The translations under genes and the position numbers were made by a program. Below, piece by piece: positions 50,001 to 57,843 of a stretch of 64,000 bases of DNA (position 1 is the stretch's first letter; the number at the start of each line of letters is the position of its first letter). The stretch spans positions 806,001-870,000 of the forward strand of contig NZ_JBPJAQ010000001.1 in assembly GCF_051172195.1 (NCBI RefSeq), in the 5' to 3' direction. A model generated the notes under the pieces. That model searched no databases. It saw only the letters and a program-made list of their open reading frames with translations, and was not told where the DNA came from. The stretch is from Paludibaculum fermentans_A (lineage in GTDB: Bacteria > Acidobacteriota > Terriglobia > Bryobacterales > Bryobacteraceae).

Positions 50001-51391
50001 CGGCATTTGGACAGCAACTGCAGGCGGCGGTGCGGGACGCAGGCGGAGCGGGCATTCCGGGAAAACTCGTGACATTCTCAGCACCGGCCTCCGGCGCGAG
50101 TGCGGCCTTCACGTCGGCCAATCCGGCTACGACCAATGCGGCGGGCATCGCCGCGATCTCAGTGAGCGCGAACGGGGTCGCGGGTGGACCGTACGTCGTG
50201 AGCGCGAATGTCAGCGGCGTGGTCCCGGCGGCGCAGTTCTCGCTGACGAATAGCCTGGGGACGAATGTGATCACGTTCACGACTATCCCGAGCCAGCCGT
50301 TTGGCACGCCGCCGATTGGGATCTCGGCGACTGCCAGTTCCGGGCTGGCGGTGAGTTTTACCTCCAACACACTGGCGGTTTGCACGCTGTCGGGCTCGAC
50401 GGTCACGCTGCTGACGCCGGGCGACTGCTCAATCACGGCCCGCCAGCCGGGCAATGCCAACTTCAGCGCCGCCACGCCGGTGACACAGATCTTCGCTGTG
50501 ACGGAACCGAGCATGATCTCCGTTGCTCCGGCCTCCGGGTCGGGGGCGTTGCAGACGTTCACGGGCGTCTACTCGGCCTCGAAGGCGTACACGGACCTGC
50601 AGTGGGTCCAATTGCTGCTGGCGGTGGCGCCGGATGGCGGCGGGCAGCCGTTCTGCTATGTCCATTACGACGTGCAGGGCAATGCCTTCTGGCTGTATGG
50701 GGCTGGCGGTTTCTTCGTGGGGCCCATCGCACCGGGGACTTCGTCCAATCTGCTGCAGAACTCGCTGTGCGCGCTGAACACATCGGCTTCGACGGCCTCG
50801 GGCACCGGCAAGAACCTGACGGTGAATGCCAGCCTGGTGTTCAAAGCGGCCGGGGCGCGGAACGTGTACATGCGGGCGATGAACAAGGCGCAAGCCGATT
50901 CCGGCTGGATCCTGAAGGGGACCTGGACCGCGGTAGCGGCCACCCTGGGCACGATGTCGGCCACACCGAACACAGGCAAGGGCAGCCCGCAGACGTTTAC
51001 ACTGACCTATCCGGACCCCGCCGGGTTTGCCGGAGCCGCGTATGGCTGGACACAGTTCCTGGTGGCGAAGGCCCCAGACGGCGCCGGGCAACCGTTCTGT
51101 TATGTGCACTACGACCGGGCCGGCAACGGTCTATGGATGTATTCGGGGGATGTGGGCTTCTTCCTGGGGCCCGTGACGCCCGGAGTCGCTTCGAATGCGC
51201 TGGACAGTTCGTCCTGTTCGATCAGCAGCGCCGGGACGACGGTCAGCAACCAGGCGGGCAACCTTGTACTGAATGTGCCCATTACGTTCAAGGCACCGAT
51301 GTCGGGCGGGAACAAAGAGTTCCAGAGGACGCTTGACGTGCTGAACCGGGATTCCGGCTGGCAGCAGACGGGCAACTGGACGGCGCCATAG
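47087..51391 (+). CDS. Giant exported astacin metalloprotease with adhesin-like repeats
   Basis: A 1434-residue secreted protein. GGAGGAG sits just upstream of the ATG at 47087. The signal peptide ends near 'AASAQEAP'. The M12A zinc motif is complete: 'HEMGHSIGLYHEHQRPD' at 279-295 (HExxHxxGxxHExxRxD), with the Met-turn 'SIMHYG' at about 333-338. Downstream domains in order: InlB/PEGA-like beta units (about 385-720), an IPT/TIG-like domain ('ITGFAPASLTQGAASTMVTI'), a DUF11-like domain, a Big-1-like domain, and two homologous C-terminal modules (1145-1284 and 1290-1434). A large, surface-located protease is likely. The substrate is unknown. Confidence 0.92.
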   Translation: MSLFTRSGRITWLLASVWMAASAQEAPSIRVSGIPAQGLVETAGSSITLEGSITAPRGLAGVTWTDQAGRRGPGQFEAVAGSANEYKFVVGPVGLRRGLNGIHVAAVDPEGGASSVHVHVLSQAPEEPEAERRVGHWQNQPVTYELVNGKAVVEGDILLGPEDRLAQEPPQGKSTEGKRLGLSVLYSNGTWPVDAVTHVAKVPYVVLSGTTSMTTAISQFNTIFSGLIQFVPRAAEADYVAIDLNSADHSRSCFATLGRTGGQQDLQGSIDCDVATLLHEMGHSIGLYHEHQRPDFSSFITFNQANLDIPLLFGNFGAQTLNARNVGLYDYASIMHYGAAGFSKNNQMVLETIPAGMPIGEATTFSAGDIDTVKRIYGTAPASVTITTNPVNLPIVVDGVALTAPQTFAWAMASVHTIAVPAGSQKTSPADGSRYFFGNWNDGGAQSHQITVTSGTGGPGSPVASPAITVYQASFQRYNEINPGHNGVTGLGGGTLSLNPLPQSISGGSYYLLRQKVTGQALPNASSVFAGWFGNDYLPRGANPREWIVQASPWNIQADLEPTTAVYTVSSTFTNPAPPTSPLNPAVTAIVDGVTHVIPEIFRPVDGWTAGSAHTLNVTNLQTPVTTNVAYKFNNWNLGGTSSATAAQSINIPAASTSYVASFTPSYRGYSLVNPFCAANAPNPPLADQKYLDGTVVNFQVNPKAQWFFTGFSGTLNTTANPQSLTVHDEFAVTANLNTVAAPLTITGFAPASLTQGAASTMVTITGTGFTPSSVVFVNGSYSSLRTVVFVDAQHVQVQLGPADLTAPGGFPIGIQNAANGCSVFVEGSFTVNPATPHWQITKTHTGNFTQGGTGQYSITVTNNGGASTSGLVTVTETVPAGMTLTGLSGSGWSCTANSCTTSTALAASASYPVILANVSISSSAAIALTNQVSVTGGSAGSGLASDPTTIVQVPATITAVGGGGQTGPILTAFGQQLQAAVRDAGGAGIPGKLVTFSAPASGASAAFTSANPATTNAAGIAAISVSANGVAGGPYVVSANVSGVVPAAQFSLTNSLGTNVITFTTIPSQPFGTPPIGISATASSGLAVSFTSNTLAVCTLSGSTVTLLTPGDCSITARQPGNANFSAATPVTQIFAVTEPSMISVAPASGSGALQTFTGVYSASKAYTDLQWVQLLLAVAPDGGGQPFCYVHYDVQGNAFWLYGAGGFFVGPIAPGTSSNLLQNSLCALNTSASTASGTGKNLTVNASLVFKAAGARNVYMRAMNKAQADSGWILKGTWTAVAATLGTMSATPNTGKGSPQTFTLTYPDPAGFAGAAYGWTQFLVAKAPDGAGQPFCYVHYDRAGNGLWMYSGDVGFFLGPVTPGVASNALDSSSCSISSAGTTVSNQAGNLVLNVPITFKAPMSGGNKEFQRTLDVLNRDSGWQQTGNWTAP

Positions 51392-52361
51392 ACAGGCGCT
51401 GACGGACGATAAAACAAAGGCCGCCGGCGCCCGGGGTAAGCCCGGAGGCCGGCGGCCTTTTCCGTCTAATCGTGGCCTGGACTGTTTATGGAATGGTCCA
51501 GGTACCGGTCTGGACCCAGCCGGTATCGCGCCGCAGGACATCCAGGGTGCGTTCGAAGAGTTTCTTCGCACCGCTCATCGGCGGCTTCATCGTGACCGGA
51601 ACGGTGACGATCAGGTTGCCGGAGTTGTTCTGGATGGTGGTGCCGGCCGGATTGACCGAGCACGCCGTGCTGTCGAGGGCGGTGGAGGCCACACCCGGGG
51701 TGATGGGCCCGAGGAAGAAGCCGACGTCGCTGGAGTACATCCACAGGCCGTTGCCGGCCCGATCGTAGTGGACGAAGCAGAACGGCTGTCCGCCGCCATC
51801 GCTGGCATTGGCGACCAGGAACTGCACCCAGCCGTAGGGAGAACCGAAGAAGCCAGGGGGGTCGGGGTAGGTCAGGACAAATGTCTGACTGGCGCCGCTT
51901 CCGGCATTCGGATTCACCGTAGGCGTAGCCGGCGGTGTGGCCGACGTATTGAAGATGCCCTGCTGCACCCAACCGGTGTCATAGAAGTTGAGGTCCTGGG
52001 TGCGGAGGTAGATGTTGCGGGCGCCCGCCGCCTTGAAGATGACGTTGGGGCTGACCGTCAACGTGGTGCCGTTTCCGGAAACCGTGGACGACTGCGTGTT
52101 CACGGCGCAGAGGGTGTTCTGCAGGACTTGCGACGAGACGCCCGGCGCGATGGGACCGACGAAGAAGCCGCCGTCGCCATAGAGCCAGAGCCCGTTGCCC
52201 TGGACGTCATAGTGCAGGAAGCAGAACGACTGGCCGCCGCCGTCGGTGGCGACAGCGAACAGCATCTGCACCCATTGCAGGGTGGAGTAGCCGTTGACGG
52301 TGCGGTAGACGCCATTGAACGTCTGGAGGCCGCCGGTGCCGGTTTCAGGAGTTACCGACAT
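50519..52361. repeat. Large imperfect inverted repeat (arms about 870 bp)
   Basis: Arms 50519-51388 and 52361-51489 (read inverted) encode the same pair of C-terminal modules on opposite strands. Stretches such as those around 51110-51200 and 51680-51770 are clearly similar at base level; I judge similarity by eye only. A 100-base spacer holds the shared terminator. Confidence 0.75.
51411..51463. terminator. Bidirectional terminator between the astacin and RCC1 genes
   Basis: A perfect 13-bp outer stem (51416-51428 with 51448-51460, arm AAAGGCCGCCGGC) with a GC-rich inner part is flanked by A-run and T-run on both sides. It serves both convergent genes. Confidence 0.85.
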
Positions 52362-55300
52362 GGTGGTGACCGGCTGCAGGATACCCGGCTGCAGTTGGCC
52401 CACAACACCCGTCGAGCTGCTGGTGGGCGCCGCGATGCCGAACTGGCCGAATTGATTGCTGCCCCAGGCGCGAACGAAGCCATCGGTCTTGAGGCCGACG
52501 CTATGCGCGCCGCCGGCTGCGATGGCCAGGCCGCCGTACATGCCGATGGTGGGTGTCGGCGAGAAGCGGGTGGTCAAGGTCGAATCACCCAATTGGCCGC
52601 TGGCATTTCCGCCCCAGGCCCAGACAGTGCCCGTCGTGGTGAGAGCAAGACTGTGGGTGGTGCCCGCGGAGATTGCTACGACACCGGTCAAGGTGCCGCT
52701 GCGCGAGATCGTTGGCCGATTCGTGCCGGTGCCGTCACCAACCTGGCCCACGGAGTTCAGGCCCCAGGCCCAAACAGTACCGTCGCTGCGAAGCGCCAGG
52801 CTGTGCGAGCCGCCGGCGGAAATCGCGATGATGCCCGTCAGGCCGGCCACCTGCACAGGCGTCAGGCTCCTGGTGAAGGATCCATTGCCGAGCTGGCCGG
52901 AGGCATTCAACCCCCAAGCCCAGACCGTGCCGTCCGCTTTTAAAGCCAGGCTGAATCCGTCGCCCGCTGAGACGCTGACGACGTTGGTGAGATTGGGAAC
53001 CTGGAGGGGCGAGGATTTGCTGACAATCGTTCCATCGCCGAGGCCACCATCGGTGTTGATGCCCCAGGACCAAACGGTGCCGTCACTCTTTCTGGCCAGG
53101 CTGTGCGCCTTGCCGGCGGAGATGCGGGTGATATTGGCCAGAGTGGGTACTACAACGGGGATGAGCCGCATGGTCGTGGTGCCATCGCCGAGCTGGCCCG
53201 AAGAATTGAGGCCCCAACTGCGCACGGTGCCGTCGTTGAGCACAGCCAGGGTGTGGGATCCGCCGGTGGAGACACCCAAGACATTGGTCAGGCCGGAAAC
53301 CTGAACTGGGCCAGTCCGATCGGTGGTGGAACCATCGCCCAGTTCACCGTTGGCGTTGCCGCCGCTGCCCCAAACCGTGCCGTTGTTGAAAAGCACGAGG
53401 GTGTGATCCTGCCCGGCGGTCAACCGCTGTCCCAGGGTGCTGGGGGTTGGGGCGGGGTAGGTGCAAGGCGTTTCGGCCGCCGTTGCTCCAAATGTCACGA
53501 AGTTCGCCGTGGCGTTGCCGCGGCCGAGTTCACCACGTTCGTTGTCGCCGGTGGAGAGCACGGTGCCGTCGGAGAGCCGAACCAAGGTGTGGAACACACC
53601 GGCGCCGGCCGCAACCGCCGTATTGATACCGCTGATCGCCACGGGAACGAGAGATTCGGTCTGATTGCCCGTACCCAGCGCTCCAAAAATGTTATAGCCC
53701 CAGGTCCAGACAGTGCCGTCGCTCTTCACAGCCACGCTATGAAAGCCGCCGCCGGCCACTTCGACAATACCGGTGAGGGTGCCGGCGCGAACGGGAACCG
53801 TACGGTTCACTTTCGTTCCATCCCCCAACTGGCCGAGACTGTTCAACCCAAAGGTCCAGACCGAGCCGTCGCTCTTGATGGCCAGGGTATGGTTGGTGCC
53901 GGCCGCGACAAAGTCCGCGACCAAACCGGTAACGACGACCGGCGAGAGCCTGGAGGTGGTAGTGCCATCACCCAACTGGCCGCTGGAGTTGAGCCCCCAG
54001 CTGTAGACGGTGCCGTCGCTCTTGCGGGCCACGCTGTGGTTGTCACCGGCGGAGATCGCGGTGATACCGGTCAGGCCGGGTACCTGCACCGGGCTCTGGC
54101 GGGTGGTGGTCGTGCCATCTCCCAACTGGCCGGCCGCGTTATCGCCCCAGGCCCAGACGGTGCCATCATTCTTCAATGCGAGGGAGTGGAACTTGCCGCC
54201 GGAGACGGCGACAATCCCGGTGAGCCCGGGCACCATGATGGGGATGGTGCGGTTGGAATTCACCTGCACGCCATTGCCCAACTGACCGAAGCTATCGTCA
54301 CCCCAAGTCCAAACTGTGAGGTCGTTTCTGACGGCCATTGAGTGATTGCCGCCCGTGCTGACGGCCACGACACCAGTGATCTGGACGCAGACAGGGTTGT
54401 TGCTGTCGACGACGGAACCGTTGCCGCCCTGCCCATATTGGTTTTCGCCCCAGGCACTGACGGTGCCGTCTGCCTTGAGCGAGATGCTGTGATTGAGATA
54501 TGCGTCGAGGGTACCCGCAGCGGAGCCGGCCGCTTTGAGTAGACCGCTGGAGGCAGATAGGCCGGCGGAGAAGAGGCTATTCGCCCCCTGGGCGCGGGCA
54601 GCCTTCAGGGAGGCGGCGGTCGCGTTCTGGGCGGCGATGGTGGCGGGTTCGGCCGAAATCACGGCCACGGCCCAGCCGGCCTGGGCATCGAGCACGACGC
54701 CATCAAACTGATATTCGCTGCGGTCGCCGTCCTGAACTAAAGTCAGGGTGCTGTCCACCGCTGTGACGGAACGGGCGGTGAGCGAATTGCCCAGCCATTT
54801 TGCGTCCACCAGCGGGCCGGGTTCCTGTTCCTGGAACCGGCGCTTGAGGTCGGCGGCCTTCTGCGTCAACTGGTCTCCGGTGAGGAGCCGGGCGGCGGCC
54901 GATTCGGACCTGCCGTCGTTGCCCCAAACCCAGATCTGTCCCTGAGCGTCGCGAGCGTAGCCGAGATTGCCATAGACGGCCACGGCTTCGATGCCGGACA
55001 GGCCACGCACCTGCATCGGCGCGGCGATCAGCTTGCGCGACTCACCGGGAATGAGTCCGTTCCAATTCGAACCAAACGCCCAAACCGTGCCATCCGCGCG
55101 CAGTGCGACGGAGAACAACTGGCCGGCGGCGATCATCGTGACATCCCGCAGCCCGGGTACGACGCCTGGCAGGGCGCGGCTGGCGAGAGTGCCACTGCCG
55201 AGCTGCCCTTCCGAGTTCGCACCCCAAGCCCAAACCGTGCCATCGGCCTGCAGCGCGAGGGAGTGTTGTGCACCCGCGGCTATGGCCGTTACCGCACCAA

Positions 55301-55631
55301 GACCCTGAACATGCGCCCAGCCGGCACGAGCCTGGATATCTCCTGTACCCAATTGCCCCTGTGAGTTGTTGCCCCAGGACCAGACGGCGCCCTCCACCGT
55401 CCGGACCAGAATATGGCCACCCGTTTCAGGCAGCGCGAGGTTCCGCGCCCCAGCCACTGAACCGATTGATCTGAAGGAGTACTGGGCGTTCTGCCCCGTG
55501 TTTTCCTGAAGAATCTGGATCCGCTCCGCACCCCACGCCGGCGCCATGATTGCTGTCAGCGCCAGAGCTGTAGCCGCAATGCCTCCACCGATGGGTAAAC
55601 CCCTGAATAGTTGTAGTTTTTGTTTGATCAA
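51486..55631 (-). CDS. Giant exported RCC1-propeller protein
   Basis: About 1381 residues. I count about 18 RCC1-type repeats with the core 'VWAWGxNxxGQLG', enough for two seven-blade propellers plus part of a third. They are interrupted after repeat 4 by a roughly 135-residue Ala-rich stretch (about 240-375). The signal peptide spans about 10-35 ('ATALALTAIMAPAWG'). The start is uncertain: TTG at 55631 has GGAGGAG at the right distance, GTG at 55637 or 55655 are alternatives. The C-terminus (1091-1230 and 1237-1381) is homologous to that of the convergent astacin protein. It is probably surface located, with a binding role. Confidence 0.9.
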   Translation of the reverse strand: MIKQKLQLFRGLPIGGGIAATALALTAIMAPAWGAERIQILQENTGQNAQYSFRSIGSVAGARNLALPETGGHILVRTVEGAVWSWGNNSQGQLGTGDIQARAGWAHVQGLGAVTAIAAGAQHSLALQADGTVWAWGANSEGQLGSGTLASRALPGVVPGLRDVTMIAAGQLFSVALRADGTVWAFGSNWNGLIPGESRKLIAAPMQVRGLSGIEAVAVYGNLGYARDAQGQIWVWGNDGRSESAAARLLTGDQLTQKAADLKRRFQEQEPGPLVDAKWLGNSLTARSVTAVDSTLTLVQDGDRSEYQFDGVVLDAQAGWAVAVISAEPATIAAQNATAASLKAARAQGANSLFSAGLSASSGLLKAAGSAAGTLDAYLNHSISLKADGTVSAWGENQYGQGGNGSVVDSNNPVCVQITGVVAVSTGGNHSMAVRNDLTVWTWGDDSFGQLGNGVQVNSNRTIPIMVPGLTGIVAVSGGKFHSLALKNDGTVWAWGDNAAGQLGDGTTTTRQSPVQVPGLTGITAISAGDNHSVARKSDGTVYSWGLNSSGQLGDGTTTSRLSPVVVTGLVADFVAAGTNHTLAIKSDGSVWTFGLNSLGQLGDGTKVNRTVPVRAGTLTGIVEVAGGGFHSVAVKSDGTVWTWGYNIFGALGTGNQTESLVPVAISGINTAVAAGAGVFHTLVRLSDGTVLSTGDNERGELGRGNATANFVTFGATAAETPCTYPAPTPSTLGQRLTAGQDHTLVLFNNGTVWGSGGNANGELGDGSTTDRTGPVQVSGLTNVLGVSTGGSHTLAVLNDGTVRSWGLNSSGQLGDGTTTMRLIPVVVPTLANITRISAGKAHSLARKSDGTVWSWGINTDGGLGDGTIVSKSSPLQVPNLTNVVSVSAGDGFSLALKADGTVWAWGLNASGQLGNGSFTRSLTPVQVAGLTGIIAISAGGSHSLALRSDGTVWAWGLNSVGQVGDGTGTNRPTISRSGTLTGVVAISAGTTHSLALTTTGTVWAWGGNASGQLGDSTLTTRFSPTPTIGMYGGLAIAAGGAHSVGLKTDGFVRAWGSNQFGQFGIAAPTSSSTGVVGQLQPGILQPVTTMSVTPETGTGGLQTFNGVYRTVNGYSTLQWVQMLFAVATDGGGQSFCFLHYDVQGNGLWLYGDGGFFVGPIAPGVSSQVLQNTLCAVNTQSSTVSGNGTTLTVSPNVIFKAAGARNIYLRTQDLNFYDTGWVQQGIFNTSATPPATPTVNPNAGSGASQTFVLTYPDPPGFFGSPYGWVQFLVANASDGGGQPFCFVHYDRAGNGLWMYSSDVGFFLGPITPGVASTALDSTACSVNPAGTTIQNNSGNLIVTVPVTMKPPMSGAKKLFERTLDVLRRDTGWVQTGTWTIP

Positions 55632-55882
55632 ACTCACGTCTCCTCCGCCCCGCACACTCGAGGATCACTCTGGCAGGAGGTACACCTCTCCCCAGGCGAT
55701 CAGTATAAGGTTAATCGCTGTACCCGGGCCTGTCAATTGACGGCCTTACCAGTGCAGACACCTTCGCCAGCCCCACAATAGTGTATGAATTCCGGCCAAC
55801 CGAAAGATGGCCGAACGCCGAACGACCGGCCTGAAATCACAATCACCGGCCGCTGACTCCGACGAAATGGCGAATAAAAGCT
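55632..55882. other. Intergenic region upstream of the RCC1 gene
   Basis: 251 bases with no convincing gene. It contains the palindrome GTCAATTGAC (55732-55741) and, on the minus strand, TTGACA and TATACT elements spaced too far apart (23 bases) for a standard promoter. The GGAGGAG ribosome site of the RCC1 gene lies at its end. Confidence 0.45.
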
Positions 55883-57838
55883 TCAGCGGGGACGGGTCCG
55901 GGAACGGCGCCGCACTGGCTCAGGATCCGGCAGAAATCCGTTCATCAGCCAGAAGGCGCAACCATCGGCATTCAGCACGCCCCGGTTGTGTAGGAAATGG
56001 ATCGGCAAAAATGGCTTCCAGTTGGAGTTTCCGAGCAAAAATGCAGCGAGCATGTACTGCTCATTGTAGTAGCGAATATCGAAATGCTCGGGGTACTCCT
56101 CGGGCAGATAAATGTCGTGAACATGCACCAAAACACCCTTGGGCAGAACCGGCATCACACGCAGGAAGAAATGCGTCACATCGGAGTCGTGGAAGCAGAT
56201 ATGGCTGCCGTCAAAGAAGACGAAATCGCCGGGCTGCAGGCCGGCAAAATAGTCCAGGGGCGTCGCGATCAGGCTCTCCTCGCGCACCTCGTCGGCGACC
56301 GCATTGATGGACAACCGCGGCGAGGGGTCGATGCAGGTGATACGGGTGCCGAGCTTCCCGTCGCGGATGGCCTTTCTGAGGAACCGGGTACTGTTGCCGC
56401 TGCCAATCTCGACGATGCGGCCCGGCGCATAGGTGCGCACCAGGGCATAAGCGGCCCGCGCGTCCATCCCCGTATAGAAGATGTTCTTCCAGAACGGGGA
56501 GACCGCATCAGCCGGATCGGCCAGTTCGTCGGCGACATCTGTCAGGTCCAGGTGGGGCTTAAGGCGGGCGTGAAGCTCCTCATACGCCCAGGACCTGGCC
56601 TCCAGCAGGGTAGTCACCGCGGCATACGGTTCACGGCCTTTTTCCCTGGGTACGACGCCTTCGTAATCGATTGGAACGATCAGCGCCGGGGCATGGGTTT
56701 GCGGCATCAGCGTACGATTCTGGTAATCGACGTAGCAGTAATGCTCCAACACCAGGGCTTTGATATAGGCCAGCTCTTCTTCACAGGGGGGACCCGGGGG
56801 CACCCACGGGACGTCTTCCCCTGCGACAGGTTCCTCCACGGCAGGGGTTTCGCTCTCCGCCAGTGCTTCCGCGGGCGCACCGGACGCCTCCGCTGGTTCG
56901 GCCTCGACCATGGCGGCTTCGGCGGCGGGCTCCGGTTCCGGATCCTGAACAGGGGGAGGCTCCGGTTCAGGGTCATCGACGGGCGGCGGCTCCGGTTCCG
57001 GTTCCTCGACAGGTGCGGGTTCGTCCCCACCGGGCTCTTCCAGTGGCGGTTCCGGCGGATCAGATTCGGGGCCGGCTTCGGGTTCGTTCAGGTGAACGGC
57101 CCGCAGGTTCAAGCCGGACTCGTAGGCCGCAATGACCTCGTCGATGGGCCCATCCATGCGCAGCACGCCCTCTTCCAGCCAGATGGCCCGCTGGCAAAGC
57201 TCCCTCACCGTGGCTGCGGCGTGGGAGACACACAGGATGGTCTTGCCTGCTTTGTGGAGCTCGTAGATGCGCTCGACGCACTTATCCTGGAAGGCGCGAT
57301 CGCCCACCGCCAGGACCTCGTCGATGATGAGGAAGTCCGGATCGACGCAGACCGCGACCGAGAAGGCGAGCCGCATCACCATGCCGGAGGAGTAGGACCG
57401 GACAGGCTCATGCACGAACTCGCCGATGCCGGAGAACTCAATAATCTCGTCCATGAGTTCTTCGGTGCGCTGGCGGGAGACACCGAGGACGGAGGCATTC
57501 AGGTGAACGTTCTCAATCCCGGTCAGGTCCGAGTGGAACCCGGAGCCGAGCTGCAGCAGGGCCGCGCCGCGGCCGTTCACAATAATCTGCCCGGAATCGG
57601 GATCCACCAGCCCTGCCACCAGGCCGAGCAGGGTGCTCTTGCCTGCTCCATTGCGGCCGATGATGGCGACACTCTCGCCGCGGCCGACCTCGAACGAGAC
57701 GTCGCGCAGGGCCTGAAAGCGCTCTGCCCGGTGACGCGTCATCATCTCTTTAAGATGACTGCGCAGCAGCCTCCTGGGCTTGTGCATGATAAAGCTCTTG
57801 GAGACGTTGCGGACAGTGACAATGGGTGAAGTAGCCAC
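55883..57838 (-). CDS. Polysaccharide-export ABC ATPase fused to a methyltransferase
   Basis: A 651-residue fusion with a GTG start. Residues 1-245 are a Wzt/TagH-type ATPase: Walker A 'GRNGAGKST' (61-69), signature 'YSSGM' (149-153), Walker B 'FLIIDEVLAVGD' (169-180), and H-loop 'CVSHAAA'. Residues 250-350 are a Pro/Glu/Ala linker with tandem 'PEPEPPPV' units. Residues 355-640 are a class I SAM-type methyltransferase ('VEIGSGNSTRF' 476-486, 'FFDGSH' near 542-547). The usual glycan-recognition beta domain of Wzt is missing. The permease gene ends five bases upstream. The pair probably exports a glycan that the fused domain modifies (inference). Confidence 0.92.
   Translation of the reverse strand: MATSPIVTVRNVSKSFIMHKPRRLLRSHLKEMMTRHRAERFQALRDVSFEVGRGESVAIIGRNGAGKSTLLGLVAGLVDPDSGQIIVNGRGAALLQLGSGFHSDLTGIENVHLNASVLGVSRQRTEELMDEIIEFSGIGEFVHEPVRSYSSGMVMRLAFSVAVCVDPDFLIIDEVLAVGDRAFQDKCVERIYELHKAGKTILCVSHAAATVRELCQRAIWLEEGVLRMDGPIDEVIAAYESGLNLRAVHLNEPEAGPESDPPEPPLEEPGGDEPAPVEEPEPEPPPVDDPEPEPPPVQDPEPEPAAEAAMVEAEPAEASGAPAEALAESETPAVEEPVAGEDVPWVPPGPPCEEELAYIKALVLEHYCYVDYQNRTLMPQTHAPALIVPIDYEGVVPREKGREPYAAVTTLLEARSWAYEELHARLKPHLDLTDVADELADPADAVSPFWKNIFYTGMDARAAYALVRTYAPGRIVEIGSGNSTRFLRKAIRDGKLGTRITCIDPSPRLSINAVADEVREESLIATPLDYFAGLQPGDFVFFDGSHICFHDSDVTHFFLRVMPVLPKGVLVHVHDIYLPEEYPEHFDIRYYNEQYMLAAFLLGNSNWKPFLPIHFLHNRGVLNADGCAFWLMNGFLPDPEPVRRRSRTRPR
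56930..57015 (-). repeat. Short tandem repeat coding the Pro/Glu linker
   Basis: About three units of roughly 30 bases encode 'PEPEPPPV(D/Q)D' in the fusion protein. The units are similar in bases, so copy number may vary between strains. Confidence 0.6.
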
Positions 57839-57843
57839 GGCGG

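Noticed and set aside
52400..55300. CRISPR-like regular repeats
   Set aside because: The periodicity comes from RCC1 codons, about 150 bases per unit, degenerate and in frame; no spacers.
55997..57829. 610-codon plus-strand frame opposite the ABC/methyltransferase fusion
   Set aside because: Antisense shadow of a well-supported gene; no recognisable motifs.
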